From NCBI GenBank assembly GCA_018269005.1, contig JAFDVK010000032.1:310001-374000 (forward strand): a DNA stretch of 64,000 nt, in the 5' to 3' direction. The notes below the pieces were generated by a model that saw nothing but the letters and a program-made list of their open reading frames with translations, made no database searches and was not told where the DNA came from. Positions 51,596 through 60,994 of the stretch are shown in pieces. This DNA comes from Acidobacteriota bacterium (GTDB lineage Bacteria > Acidobacteriota > Blastocatellia > Pyrinomonadales > Pyrinomonadaceae). Both the position numbers and the translations under genes were made by a program. Within the stretch, counting starts at the first letter, position 1; every line of letters begins with the position of its first letter.

Positions 51596-52438
51596 CTAGC
51601 CGCCAAAAGGATTGGCGGCCTCGGGCTCGGCGATCTCTTTTGCACGATCCGGAGCTATCTCCGTCAGTTTCTCGCGAGCGGTGCGTGCTGTCTCTGTTTG
51701 AGCAGCAGGCTCTCCGTCTGCGTTCTTTGCCTCGCTTGCGGCTTTGACGATATTGTAATAGAGATCTGCGGCCTCTTTCGTCTTATTTTGCTTCTGATAG
51801 ACGCCGGCAAGATTAAAGTTGATCGTCTCCTTCGACAGTACGGGATTATCGACGCCGGCAAGCTCTTCGTACAATTTCGCGGCCTGATCGAACTGGCCGT
51901 CATCTGTTCGGACCTGAGCAAGCGCGAATTTCGCCAAATACGCCGTGTCGGACGACCCTTGCGACAAAGCCTCAAGATCTGAGATCCCGCCCGGACGATC
52001 GGTCGAAAGCTTGTTCATCGCGATAAAGTACTTCGCCTTTTCCGCGACCGCGCCGCTTCCCATATCGACGACCTTTTGAAACGCAGCGATAGCGGCATCG
52101 GCACGATCCTTCTCCGTCTTGAACGTCTTTTCGGTCGAGCCGGCCGGCATCGGTACGCTTGACACACGAGCCTCTGCGATCTCTATCGCCTGCCCGAGGG
52201 CCGTCTGTGCCTCCGAACTCGAGCGGCGGGACCAAGAAGCGATCACGAACACAATGATCCCGACTACGACAAGAGCTCCGATGATGTATAGGATCGTTCG
52301 TCCTCGGCCCTCGACAGCTTTACCCAAACCTTCGACGCCACGACCGACCGTCTTTTGGAACCGGTCTTCGTACGTCACATCTTTCGGTTGATCATCAGCC
52401 CCTTCAACCGGGCCAAAACGTCTTTTTTTCTTTGCCAT
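51596..52438 (-). CDS. YfgM-like membrane-anchored TPR protein
   Basis: 280 residues: a basic N-terminus (MAKKKRRFGP), a single transmembrane helix (TILYIIGALVVVGIIVFVIA, about 48-68), and a periplasmic TPR region (AVAEKAKYFIAMNKLS, AKFALAQVRTDDGQFDQAAK, ETINFNLAGVYQKQNKTKEA). The plan matches YfgM/TPR_21 proteins, which associate with the Sec translocon and periplasmic chaperones. The ending is Ala/Glu-rich. Confidence 0.75.
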   Translation of the reverse strand: MAKKKRRFGPVEGADDQPKDVTYEDRFQKTVGRGVEGLGKAVEGRGRTILYIIGALVVVGIIVFVIASWSRRSSSEAQTALGQAIEIAEARVSSVPMPAGSTEKTFKTEKDRADAAIAAFQKVVDMGSGAVAEKAKYFIAMNKLSTDRPGGISDLEALSQGSSDTAYLAKFALAQVRTDDGQFDQAAKLYEELAGVDNPVLSKETINFNLAGVYQKQNKTKEAADLYYNIVKAASEAKNADGEPAAQTETARTAREKLTEIAPDRAKEIAEPEAANPFGG

Positions 52439-52694
52439 GCTCTATGAAAAAAACTGCAATTCGATCTTGCTCGTTCGTTGTATAATTGCCTTTAACGGGC
52501 GTTTTTCAAAAGTGTTAATTTAGCTCAAATTGCACCGAAGAGCAAATAAGCACAGGAAAATGCAGGGGTGAGACACCGGAAAACTTTTTCACTCTTTTGT
52601 GGAACAATATTGGGCCGACGGTGTCAAAGTGATCGAATATGCCGGAAATCGTGCATATTCGTTTGTGGAAAATGGCTCTTTCGACTTGAGGAAA

Positions 52695-53351
52695 ATGAGC
52701 GGAATGTTCTTCAGCAAGGCAACAACCTTTGGCGACGAAGAGTTGGCCCGCGCCATTTCTGCCTCAGATCACGACAACTGCCATTCCGAAAACGGTTTTA
52801 TTGACAAGCTTAAAGCGAACGATGCGGCTGCGTTCGAAACGATGGTCGAACGATTCTCCGGTGCGATCTATGCAGTTGCGTTCAGGTTATCCGCGGACCG
52901 CGAGGAGGCGGCGGACCTTACGCAGGAGACGTTTCTTCGGGCATTTAGGAGCATCTCAGGTTTCCGCGGAGACGCGAGCCTGAAGACGTGGCTCATCCGG
53001 ATCGCGATCAATCAGTCTCGGAACCGAGCCAGATGGTGGAGAAGGCGGCGGCGTGCAAATACGATGTCGCTGGATGAACCGATAGGCGAAACGGGAATCA
53101 CTCTTGGGGACACGATCATCGGCAACGCATCGAGCCCGGAAGCGGATACCCTTGAACGCGAACGAGAATCGGCCCTGCTAGACGCCCTTTCGACGCTGAA
53201 GCCAATATATCGAGAAGCGATCGTTCTAGCTGATATCGAAGGATTGACATACGCGGAGTGCTCCGCCGCTCTCGATATCAATATGGGAACATTGAAGTCG
53301 CGCATAGCCCGTGCTCGAGAAGAGCTTCGGAGCAAGTTGATGGATTTTTGA
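52695..53351 (+). CDS. ECF RNA polymerase sigma factor (RpoE-like)
   Basis: 218 residues from ATG 52695 (GAGG just upstream; an in-frame start at 52599 is possible). Region 2 reads FETMVERFSGAIYAVAFRLS ... DLTQETFLRAFRSISGFRGD ... SLKTWLIRIAINQSRNRARW. Region 4 reads STLKPIYREAIVLADIEGLT ... GTLKSRIARAREELRSKL. No region 3 is present, as expected for ECF type. An N-terminal extension of about 45 residues precedes region 2. The putative anti-sigma factor gene lies 308 bases downstream rather than overlapping. Confidence 0.93.
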   Translation: MSGMFFSKATTFGDEELARAISASDHDNCHSENGFIDKLKANDAAAFETMVERFSGAIYAVAFRLSADREEAADLTQETFLRAFRSISGFRGDASLKTWLIRIAINQSRNRARWWRRRRRANTMSLDEPIGETGITLGDTIIGNASSPEADTLERERESALLDALSTLKPIYREAIVLADIEGLTYAECSAALDINMGTLKSRIARAREELRSKLMDF

Positions 53352-53659
53352 TAATCAGGAAAATGGCAGACTCACCCCGGGTTTATTTTTTGTACACAAC
53401 GATCGGTGCCAACGAACGAGGTCAAAAAAAACGAGTCCGATGGAACGAGTCTTTATTTCCGCCAACGGAGCAGAAGACGCAAACCGGCGGGGACATTGAT
53501 CGACCAGCAACAATCGATTTTGCTTCCCTACCGACCTGACGTCTTTAATGGTTCCGTAAGCAGAAATAAAACCGCAACCTCTGTCGGGTTCGTGTTGTCG
53601 TTCAGCGTGAACGCCAACCGGGGTCAGCCTGCCATTTGTCTGATATGAAGGTTTAGACG
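53352..53659. other. 308-base gap between sigma and anti-sigma genes
   Basis: No certain gene. A 58-codon frame from ATG 53363 to 53539 has AGGA just upstream but unremarkable composition, so it is only a possible small ORF. No terminator-like hairpin is seen. Sigma/anti-sigma pairs normally overlap, so this spacing is unusual. Confidence 0.5.
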
Positions 53660-54460
53660 ATGAGCGTATTAAAATGCAACGACATTCGGTCGGACATATC
53701 GCTTTACGGCGATGGATGTTTGTCCCGTGAATTTGAGAACGCTCTGCAAGAACACCTCGCGATCTGCCCGATCTGCCGGCAGGAACTCTTTGAATATAGA
53801 GAAATGCGGTCGGCCCTTCGATCACTCTCGAGGACGCAACTGCCTGCGGCATTGCGTGAAGACCTAAAAGGCAGGGCCATCGTTGCCGCAAGGCCGGCGA
53901 TGTTCTCATTCCCCAGGCTCAACGGATTTGCCTGGCGGCAGAACCTTTTGCCGCTCGTTGGAAGTTCGTTGGCGAGTGTTCTCGTGGGCTTTGCCCTATT
54001 CAGTTATCTGCTTTCCGGCGTCCTCGGTGAAAACAGTTCTATAGTGGCCAATGCACCGCGGCCGAGCGTGGGCAGCTTTGGGCGTCCTGCAAACTCTCGC
54101 GATTCGGTCTCTGCCGCCGATTTCGCAAATCAGCGACTGGCGTATTCCGCGGAATCACCCAGCATCAACCCGCAGGGAGCCCTAGTCGCAATGACAAGAG
54201 GCCTTTCGGGATCGAATCTAAAGAATGATGAGATGGTTGTCGTTGCCAGGGTCTTTGGCAACGGGTTGGCTCAGATTACGGACGTCGTCGAGCCGGCGAG
54301 CGATCCGCAGGCGGTCGAGGACCTTGAGCATGCCTTACAAGATCATCTCTCATCGACGCCTTTCGTCCCTGCGAAACTGGATGGCCGGGGAAATGACGTA
54401 CAGGTCGTGCTAAAGATCCAGAACGTGGTCGTCTCGCCGAACAAAAGATCCCGCAACTAA
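53660..54460 (+). CDS. Zinc-binding anti-sigma factor (zf-HC2 type)
   Basis: 266 residues. The N-terminal ZAS motif His32-x3-Cys36-x2-Cys39 (EHLAICPICR) follows a GDGCLSREFENAL helix. One transmembrane span is at about residues 95-120 (VGSSLASVLVGFALFSYLLS), and the periplasmic C-terminal part has no known fold. The order (cytoplasmic zinc finger, one span, periplasmic domain) is that of membrane anti-sigma factors, and it likely holds the upstream ECF sigma factor inactive. Confidence 0.85.
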   Translation: MSVLKCNDIRSDISLYGDGCLSREFENALQEHLAICPICRQELFEYREMRSALRSLSRTQLPAALREDLKGRAIVAARPAMFSFPRLNGFAWRQNLLPLVGSSLASVLVGFALFSYLLSGVLGENSSIVANAPRPSVGSFGRPANSRDSVSAADFANQRLAYSAESPSINPQGALVAMTRGLSGSNLKNDEMVVVARVFGNGLAQITDVVEPASDPQAVEDLEHALQDHLSSTPFVPAKLDGRGNDVQVVLKIQNVVVSPNKRSRN

Positions 54461-54461
54461 C

Positions 54462-55847
54462 TTACGATTTATCGATCTCTGCCTTTAGCCTGCCGGCCAA
54501 CGCCGGATCGATCGGAAGAAGGGCAGAATACTGCTCCATTGCGGATGTCTTGTCTTTCTTTTGAAGGTAAACCATTCCAAGATTGAACCTTGCTCTCGAG
54601 AATCCCGGATTCAGGCTGATCACTTTCTTGTACGATTCGATGGCCTTGTCCGTCTGATTGTCAGCGTAGTAGGCGTTACCAAGAAGGTAGTAGCCGTCCG
54701 AGTAATCGGGATTGCGCTTAACAAACTCCTCCAGTCCAACCACTGCTTTTGTATAAAGCGGGGTCGCATCAGCCCTTCGGCCGGCCAGGTCATACGCACG
54801 TGCGAGATAGAAATAAGTTTCACCATCGCCGGGATTAAGTTTGAGAGCGGTGTTGCAGGCCGCGACCGCTCCGCTGTAATCCTTGAGATCATTCAGAGCC
54901 CGGCATAGATTCGTATAGCCGAGGTACTGATTCGGAAGGAGCTTTGTGGCGCTTCTAGCGGCTTCAGCGGCCCTCGCAGGTTCGTTATCCAGGCTGTAGT
55001 ACCACGATACATCTGTGTAAAAGCTTCCGTCGTCGGGGAATTTCAAAATTGCTTTTTTCGCAACCTCGATGGCCGCTTTAAAGTTCGACATACTGCGGTA
55101 AACATCCGCGAGATTCTTATATGCCTGATAATTTTCCGGTTTAGCAGCGATCGCCCTTTGATAGTTATCGATCGCAGCGTCCAACTTTGCCTGCTTTTGG
55201 AGAGAATCGGCCAGCAGGAAATAAGACTCGCCGATCATGCGAGTGTTATTCGAAAGGGCTGCCTGGGCAGCATTGCCCTGCTCGACCGCATTTCCCATTG
55301 CGGCTTGAGCTCGCGCAATGTTGTAATAAACGTCCCCATCTTTAGGCTGTTTCAAGACAATTGCCTGAAAGGTCTGGAGCGAATCGGCATACCGGCCCTG
55401 CGCGTAATAGATCTCACCCATTCCCTTCTTAAAATCAATGTTGTCGGGATCGATCTCTATCGCCTTTAACACATCGCTCAGTGCTGCCTCATACTCTTTT
55501 GCCTCGTAATGCAGATACCAACGAACTCGATAGACCTCGATAGGCTTAAAGCCCTGGCTTAGAGCGATATCGAACTCGCGCAATGCATCCGCGTTTTCCT
55601 TTAGGTTGTAATGAGCAACACCTTTCCAGTAATGTGCGTAGGAGTTATTGGGCACGATCAAGATCGCCTGGCCATAACTTGCGGTGGCGTCACGGTAGTT
55701 CCTCGCTCTGAACGCTTTGTCACCCGCGAGCACAAGTTCTTGAGCCCGTTTTTTGTCCTTTTTGGACTGGGCGAGTACGGCCCCGACCGAGCCGACCAGG
55801 ACTATCAAAAGAAGTGCTGCAATTTTCCTTAAATGAACGGGCTTCAT
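54462..55847 (-). CDS. Secreted TPR-repeat protein downstream of the Ser/Thr kinase
   Basis: 461 residues from ATG 55847: a signal peptide (HLRKIAALLLIVLVGSVGAV) followed by about ten tetratricopeptide repeats. Examples are AHYWKGVAHYNLKENADALR, GDVYYNIARAQAAMGNAVEQ, YQAYKNLADVYRSMSNFKAA, GYYLLGNAYYADNQTDKAIE. It is a protein-interaction scaffold outside the cytoplasm. It begins 16 bases after the kinase stop, so it is co-expressed. It may bind the external domain of the kinase (inference). Confidence 0.85.
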   Translation of the reverse strand: MKPVHLRKIAALLLIVLVGSVGAVLAQSKKDKKRAQELVLAGDKAFRARNYRDATASYGQAILIVPNNSYAHYWKGVAHYNLKENADALREFDIALSQGFKPIEVYRVRWYLHYEAKEYEAALSDVLKAIEIDPDNIDFKKGMGEIYYAQGRYADSLQTFQAIVLKQPKDGDVYYNIARAQAAMGNAVEQGNAAQAALSNNTRMIGESYFLLADSLQKQAKLDAAIDNYQRAIAAKPENYQAYKNLADVYRSMSNFKAAIEVAKKAILKFPDDGSFYTDVSWYYSLDNEPARAAEAARSATKLLPNQYLGYTNLCRALNDLKDYSGAVAACNTALKLNPGDGETYFYLARAYDLAGRRADATPLYTKAVVGLEEFVKRNPDYSDGYYLLGNAYYADNQTDKAIESYKKVISLNPGFSRARFNLGMVYLQKKDKTSAMEQYSALLPIDPALAGRLKAEIDKS

Positions 55848-55863
55848 AATTTCAATCAAAACG

Positions 55864-57690
55864 CTACTGCAAAATGTCAGTACGTCCGCCGTTGGGCTTC
55901 TGGGGTTTTGGAGTTTGAGACTGCCTCTGCGCGGGAGTTCGCGTCGGCCGCTTTCTCGTATCTGTCTGAGGCCGCACATCGGCCGGTCGATCGACCGGAT
56001 TCGAGACCTCGGGCGTAGTTACCGGCGTCGGAGTCGGAGAGACGTCAACGGACGCATTCGAATTTGCGTTTGCCGATTCGTCCGGTGTTGATTCCGGCGT
56101 CGGAGATGGCGTTTCTATTGGGGTCGGCGAAGGGCTCTCCTCTACGATCGGAGTCGGTGATGGAGTGGCATCGCCTCCGACCGTCCCCATAATGGTCGGC
56201 CAGAAATACCAACCGGCAGCACCGCCGCCAAGCACCACGACAAAGAACCCGCCGAGCAAAAGGAGCATCACGGCAGCCTTTTTAGACCCCGATTTCTTCG
56301 CTTTCGCCGGCGGACCGGGAACTGGCGGCAAAGGTGGAACCGCTTCCGCTGCCGCGGGCTCAACCTCCGGAATCTCTTCAGCCGTAAACGATTCAGTAGC
56401 TCCGAAATCCTGTTTCGGCGCGTCCGCCTCAATATTGGGCGACGTGAAGAACTCGGGCGCCGCCGACGGCATCACATTTTCGGCCGGCACAGGCAGCACC
56501 TCTTCTGCAGCCTCTTCTTCCTTGGCCTCCGGAGTGTACGAGATCAGCGGCACGGTCGCATCGCCCTGATAGCTTTGCCCACCGTTGGCCGAACCTTCAG
56601 ACTGATCAGGCACCTCGATCTGATGCGCGAGAAATACTTCAGTTTTGATATCAGCCTGTCTTGGCCCCGAATCGACCGGTGCTGCATCCACCTGCATTGT
56701 GGCCTCAAGCGGAACCGCGTCCATCTGCAGAGTTGCATCAAGCGGAGGTGTCTGCTCGACCGGAGGAACTTCGGCGCTCGGAGCAACATCAGGCACGACA
56801 GGCGTCGGCACCATCACGGTCTGGGCCGACATCGCATCCTTCATATCTGAATAGGCAGACCTCAGCGCACGCTGCATATCAGCCGCGGACTTGTACCGCC
56901 GATCCTGTGTGATCTCAAGGGCACGCATCAGGACATCGGAAACCGTGCTCGCGATCTCCGGATTAATTTCGTGCAGGGCTTGAACCGGGTCAGGGCTTCC
57001 ATTGAGAACAGCGTCGGCTCTCGTAAGTGAATCTGCAGGCTTTACGCCGGTCAACAGTTGATAAAGTGTGGCGGCCAAAGAATAAATATCGCTGCGTGCA
57101 TCTGTGCCTGTCCCGCGAATCTGCTCCATTGGGGCAAAGTGCGGAGTGTAACCAAATACACTGCCGGACGACTGCCCCGACGTGCTCCGAGTCTGATTCG
57201 GGGAATCCTTCGAAAGGCCGAAGTCCAGAAGTATTATGTGATTCTCATCCGTCAATTTCAGGTTCTGCGGTTTGATGTCCCTGTGGATGATCGGCGGCTG
57301 ATGAGAATGCAGATAAGTTAGAGCATCCAGCAACTGATCCGCCCAGAACATCACCCAGCTTACCGGGAAAGGCTTCTCGGTCGCCTCAAGCCTCGTAGAA
57401 AGGTCGTCGCCGGCGATGTGTTCCATCACCAGGTATTGATTTCCGCCATCGACAAAATGATCGCTGACCTTAGGGAGAACAGGATGGCGAAGGCGGGCAA
57501 GGATCCTGGCTTCGCGCTCAAATGCACCGGCAAGAGCCGGATCGCTCGCATAACTCGTCCGCTTTAAGGCGACGGCACTACCCAGCCGTTGATCGACAGC
57601 AAGATACACCTCGCCCATTCCGCCTTTACCGATCAAGTGAACGACCAGGTAGCGATCCTGGATCATCGTATTTGGGGACAACGGATTCAT
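55864..57690 (-). CDS. Transmembrane Ser/Thr protein kinase (PknB-like)
   Basis: 608 residues. The kinase domain (about 13-275) has the Gly loop GKGGMGEVYLA, VALKRTS with the ATP-binding Lys, HRDIKPQNLKLTD with the catalytic Asp, and DFGLSK, so it looks catalytically competent. A long acidic, Pro-rich juxtamembrane region precedes a transmembrane helix (AAVMLLLLGGFFVVVLGGGA, about 475-500). A Pro/Thr/Ser-rich external tail (PSPTPIETPSPTPESTP) has no PASTA domains. Co-transcribed with the TPR protein. Confidence 0.93.
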   Translation of the reverse strand: MNPLSPNTMIQDRYLVVHLIGKGGMGEVYLAVDQRLGSAVALKRTSYASDPALAGAFEREARILARLRHPVLPKVSDHFVDGGNQYLVMEHIAGDDLSTRLEATEKPFPVSWVMFWADQLLDALTYLHSHQPPIIHRDIKPQNLKLTDENHIILLDFGLSKDSPNQTRSTSGQSSGSVFGYTPHFAPMEQIRGTGTDARSDIYSLAATLYQLLTGVKPADSLTRADAVLNGSPDPVQALHEINPEIASTVSDVLMRALEITQDRRYKSAADMQRALRSAYSDMKDAMSAQTVMVPTPVVPDVAPSAEVPPVEQTPPLDATLQMDAVPLEATMQVDAAPVDSGPRQADIKTEVFLAHQIEVPDQSEGSANGGQSYQGDATVPLISYTPEAKEEEAAEEVLPVPAENVMPSAAPEFFTSPNIEADAPKQDFGATESFTAEEIPEVEPAAAEAVPPLPPVPGPPAKAKKSGSKKAAVMLLLLGGFFVVVLGGGAAGWYFWPTIMGTVGGDATPSPTPIVEESPSPTPIETPSPTPESTPDESANANSNASVDVSPTPTPVTTPEVSNPVDRPADVRPQTDTRKRPTRTPAQRQSQTPKPQKPNGGRTDILQ

Positions 57691-57754
57691 TTCGTCATTG
57701 GCCGGTGAAGTTCCGGCTTATACCTAAGATTAAACAATAAATTATCAGACGGAA

Positions 57755-58267
57755 CTACTCTACCCGCAATTTTTCGGCACTCACGATCGCGGGCATCCCG
57801 CGGTGCTGCCAGCATCTAACGTTTCCCTTGACCCTGCGGGTGCACGGCGTTCCTTTCTTGGTTTCGGCTCCGCACATATATGTCGGCTCCGATGCGGCCA
57901 CCTCAGGCTTTTGTTCTTGCGTCGGGACCGCTTGAGATGTTTGTCGCTCTACTACTTGCTCCTTGACCTGGTTTGCAGGAAGTTTCGCTGATTCCGTTTT
58001 GCTTAGAAGAGCCTTTGGCGTCCCCGGCGACGTGCCCGCGGGGACTAGTCTTGTTTCGACCGGTTTCGCCGGAGCGACAAAAGCAAAGCTTACCGCCGCC
58101 GCCAACAGGACCGCACCGACACACGCCGCTCGCCATGCCATCTCCCGACCCTGAAACTCTGTTTCACAAAGTTCGCAAAATCGACCGCTTGTCCAAATAT
58201 GCCAGTCATCACGCACAACCTTTTCTCCGCAGTTGGCACAGAATTTTGGGCGAAAAAGTAGCTGCAT
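57755..58267 (-). CDS. Membrane protein with N-terminal zinc ribbon and C-terminal DUF5763-like Cys/His motif
   Basis: 170 residues from ATG 58267. The N-terminal ribbon CANCGEKVVRDDWHIWTSGR continues to a second pair CELC. A membrane helix follows (AACVGAVLLAAAVSFAFVA). The C-terminal segment CGAETKKGTPCTRRVKGNVR then continues to CWQH. The C-terminal Cys/Cys/Cys/His pattern with TKKGTPC matches DUF5763, a small probable zinc-binding motif of unknown role. No enzymatic residues are seen. Confidence 0.75.
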   Translation of the reverse strand: MQLLFRPKFCANCGEKVVRDDWHIWTSGRFCELCETEFQGREMAWRAACVGAVLLAAAVSFAFVAPAKPVETRLVPAGTSPGTPKALLSKTESAKLPANQVKEQVVERQTSQAVPTQEQKPEVAASEPTYMCGAETKKGTPCTRRVKGNVRCWQHRGMPAIVSAEKLRVE

Positions 58268-58512
58268 TCCACGCAAGTTGACTGCTAACGTGACGTTTTG
58301 TCAGACAGATAAGTATATTAGAAAACAAGGCGTATGTTAAGACCCTTTTTTAGGTTTCGAGGGGAAATGCCAATTTTTTGGTTGGGCGTCCCGCTCGCTA
58401 CGCGACGCAAATAATGCCCTTCACGATCTGCTGATCGCCGTCTCAGAGAGGCACGGCAGACCTCATAGCCGAAATTTGGACTTTCGACAACTGAAAAACG
58501 TCCAATTGTCCT

Positions 58513-59661
58513 ATGATGTACCGTTCTCGTTCATTGATGCCTCTACTTTTCCTCTTCCTTGCAACGGCCTTATCGGCACAGACGAACCTGACCGTAACGA
58601 ACGGAAGCAGATCGACTGTTCGCGTTCGCGAGCAACGCGTGAATATTTGGGCGGATCCGGACCCCGAAAACATGGTCTTCGATAGATGGATCGGCGACAC
58701 GACGCTTGTTGAGGACCCGACATCGGCCGCATCCTTCGTAAATCCGCTGAGCAAAAATATAGCGTTAACCGCAACTTATAAGCCGGCGCCTTCCTGGAGT
58801 CTTACCGAAGAGACTATCAACGGCGTTGACGTCCTTTACTATATCCCGCCGAAACGTGTCGGCATCATTTTTCGTTTCCATGGATCGGGCGGCAGCGCCC
58901 AATCGACTCTTTCAAGCGTAGAAAGCCGCATTTTTTCGAACGACGCTGTTGCGGCCGGATACGGGATTATCGCTCTTGACAGCACGGATCGCGTAAACGG
59001 CTACTGGAGTTTCCTGCCGCCGCCGAATAACCCGGACCTGACAAATATTCAGGCAGTGATCACAAACTTCCAACAACGCGGAATCATCTCGGCAAATGAT
59101 CCGATCGTCGCTCAAGGCACTTCGCGCGGCGGCGTGTTCTCCTCTGTGGCCGCCTATTACCTGAACTTTAAGGCAGCCGCCATCTATATTGGGTTCGGCG
59201 TGAACTCAATAATGCCGTTAACGACCGTACCGACGATATTCTGCTCGGCTGTCAACGACGACGAAGATTTGGTCGGGCCCGAAGGCAACCAGCGGGCTCA
59301 CGACCAAGCGGTGAGCCTTCAGCAACGCGGGATAATGGCAAGTTTCAACCTTCATCCTGCAACTCCGGTTTATCCGGAGAGATTTTGGCGGCTCGCAAAT
59401 CTTACCGAAGCAGATTCACATAACATTTACAACGCTCTGAAGAATGGCGGCTTTCTCGACGGCCGGGACTTGCTTATCGACAATCCGAGAAACACCAACT
59501 GGCAATCGGTCATCCCGCCGCAGTATTCTCCTTATATTTCGGGCATTTCTACCATACTCGGGTCGTCTTATGCGAACCATAGTTTCTTCAGCGACTACGA
59601 CAGCCGCGTGCTGAGTTTCTATAACTCCGCAATTAACACTGCAAGGCAACGGTCAAACTAG
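58513..59661 (+). CDS. Secreted alpha/beta-hydrolase
   Basis: 382 residues with a signal peptide (LMPLLFLFLATALSAQ). A small beta domain follows (VRVREQRVNIWADPDPENMV, about residues 25-95, resembling a bacterial repeat/Big-like domain). The alpha/beta-hydrolase fold has the oxyanion segment FRFHGSGGSAQ, the nucleophile elbow GTSRGG (Ser), and a late His in YANHSFFSDYD. It probably cleaves an ester outside the cell; the substrate is unknown. ATG 58516 is an equally possible start. Confidence 0.78.
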   Translation: MMYRSRSLMPLLFLFLATALSAQTNLTVTNGSRSTVRVREQRVNIWADPDPENMVFDRWIGDTTLVEDPTSAASFVNPLSKNIALTATYKPAPSWSLTEETINGVDVLYYIPPKRVGIIFRFHGSGGSAQSTLSSVESRIFSNDAVAAGYGIIALDSTDRVNGYWSFLPPPNNPDLTNIQAVITNFQQRGIISANDPIVAQGTSRGGVFSSVAAYYLNFKAAAIYIGFGVNSIMPLTTVPTIFCSAVNDDEDLVGPEGNQRAHDQAVSLQQRGIMASFNLHPATPVYPERFWRLANLTEADSHNIYNALKNGGFLDGRDLLIDNPRNTNWQSVIPPQYSPYISGISTILGSSYANHSFFSDYDSRVLSFYNSAINTARQRSN

Positions 59662-59747
59662 AATGCACGCTCGGAGCCGGGCTTCAGTTTTGTTTTTTGC
59701 AGCAAGCGATTCTAACTTTCAGAACATCTGAGTGTTAGTATTTATTT

Positions 59748-60731
59748 ATGTGTCGCCTTGCGCTCATTCTGGCCCTTCTAGCAATTTTCACGGCCGCGGC
59801 CGCCGCCCAGATCGACGATCCGATCAGCGTCGAATCGACGATCGTCCGTCTGAACGTAGGCGTTGTTGACCGCCAAGGCCGGCCCATAACAGACCTCGAA
59901 CGCGCATCATTCACGGTCTATGAAGACGGCGTAAAGCAAAGGATCATTGGCTTTGAGCCTTCTACCGCACCATTCAGTGTCGTCCTGATGCTCGATATGA
60001 GCGGTTCCACGCTGCCGTTCAGACAGGTCCTAAAACAGGCCGCAAACCGTTTCGTCTATGCTTTGGGACCGGACGACCGCGTCGCCGTAGTCGAGTTCTA
60101 TGACCGCATAAACCTACGAAACGACTTCACGACGGACGGGAAGACGATCCTTCATTCGATCGACGCCTCAAATGGCCGGGGAAAAACGAGACTTTACGAG
60201 GCCCTGGACTTTGCTCTTCGCAAACTGTCCGCCGAAAAGGGACGGCGAAAGGCGATCATCGTACTTTCTGATGGCGTTGACAGCGTCGCACAATCGTCCG
60301 ATCGGGACATGCTCGCGTCTATGGCGGACGACAAGGTGACCGACGCGATCGGCCCGGATTCTTACGGCCCGTTGAATGACATTCTCAGCAAGTCGGACAA
60401 ATTGGGAGTGTCCATCTATCCGCTTGCCCTGCCGACCGGCGACCCTGCGAAACTCGCAGATCCTACGCCAAGACAGATCGAGATGTTCCGAGCCGCGCGC
60501 GAACGCTTTGCCTTTTTGGCACAGCGGACCGGAGCGACGATCAGAACTATAAATCGACTCGAAGACATGGGGCGTCTGTACGCTGAGGTCGCGGCCGATC
60601 TGAGAACGCTTTATACGATCGACTACCAACCGGCCAGCGACAAGCGGGATGGAAAATGGCACGCCATCAAGGTCGATGTTGCCGTCCCGGATCTGATATC
60701 ACGGACCAGGACCGGCTATTTCGCTCGATAG
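59748..60731 (+). CDS. Third secreted VWFA-related protein
   Basis: 327 residues with a signal peptide (CRLALILALLAIFTAAAAAQ). The conserved segment ERASFTVYEDGVKQRIIGFE follows, then a VWA domain with MIDAS DMSGSTLP and SDGVDS. The family ending LRTLYTIDYQPASDKRDGKW is present. It is more similar to the pair at 3.5-5.6 kb in order than in sequence. It stands alone, 86 bases after the hydrolase gene, with the same acidobacterial family assignment. Confidence 0.88.
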   Translation: MCRLALILALLAIFTAAAAAQIDDPISVESTIVRLNVGVVDRQGRPITDLERASFTVYEDGVKQRIIGFEPSTAPFSVVLMLDMSGSTLPFRQVLKQAANRFVYALGPDDRVAVVEFYDRINLRNDFTTDGKTILHSIDASNGRGKTRLYEALDFALRKLSAEKGRRKAIIVLSDGVDSVAQSSDRDMLASMADDKVTDAIGPDSYGPLNDILSKSDKLGVSIYPLALPTGDPAKLADPTPRQIEMFRAARERFAFLAQRTGATIRTINRLEDMGRLYAEVAADLRTLYTIDYQPASDKRDGKWHAIKVDVAVPDLISRTRTGYFAR

Positions 60732-60744
60732 TGAGGTCGCATTC

Positions 60745-60774
60745 TTGACATAAGCGTCCTCGGATATGTAGTCT
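60745..60774 (+). promoter_or_regulatory. Promoter of tRNA-Arg
   Basis: TTGACA (60745-60750) and TAGTCT (60769-60774) are 18 bases apart; the tRNA begins 17 bases after the -10 box. Confidence 0.55.
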
Positions 60775-60790
60775 ATCTGTTCGCCTTTGT

Positions 60791-60867
60791 GCACCCGTAG
60801 CTCAGCTGGATAGAGTGCTTGACTACGAATCAAGAGGTCGCATGTTCGAATCATGCCGGGTGTACCA
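60791..60867 (+). tRNA. tRNA-Arg (anticodon ACG)
   Basis: The cloverleaf folds fully: acceptor GCACCCG/CGGGTGT (one G-U), D arm GCTC/GAGT region, anticodon stem CTTGA/TCAAG with loop CTACGAA giving anticodon ACG, and T arm GCATG-TTCGAAT-CATGC. CCA is encoded at 60865-60867. The A at position 34 would be edited to inosine to read CGU, CGC and CGA. Confidence 0.95.
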
Positions 60868-60887
60868 TTAGCTTTTACCGACTACTC

Positions 60888-60918
60888 ACAGCTGCATAAA
60901 AGGCAGCTGTCGGTTTTT
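60888..60918 (+). terminator. Terminator of tRNA-Arg
   Basis: ACAGCTGC (60888-60895) pairs with GCAGCTGT (60903-60910) around a 7-base loop, followed by CGGTTTTT. Confidence 0.75.
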
Positions 60919-60994
60919 GCGGAATCTCCCTAGAAAATATCCACATTCGGTTAGTCTTCTAGCCAAAGTTCGGGACCACGGAGATCGTGTGGAA

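Noticed and set aside
53355..53909. 184-codon minus-strand ORF between sigma and anti-sigma genes
   Set aside because: It overlaps the start of the anti-sigma gene including its zinc motif and its translation is Arg/Cys-rich without a domain.
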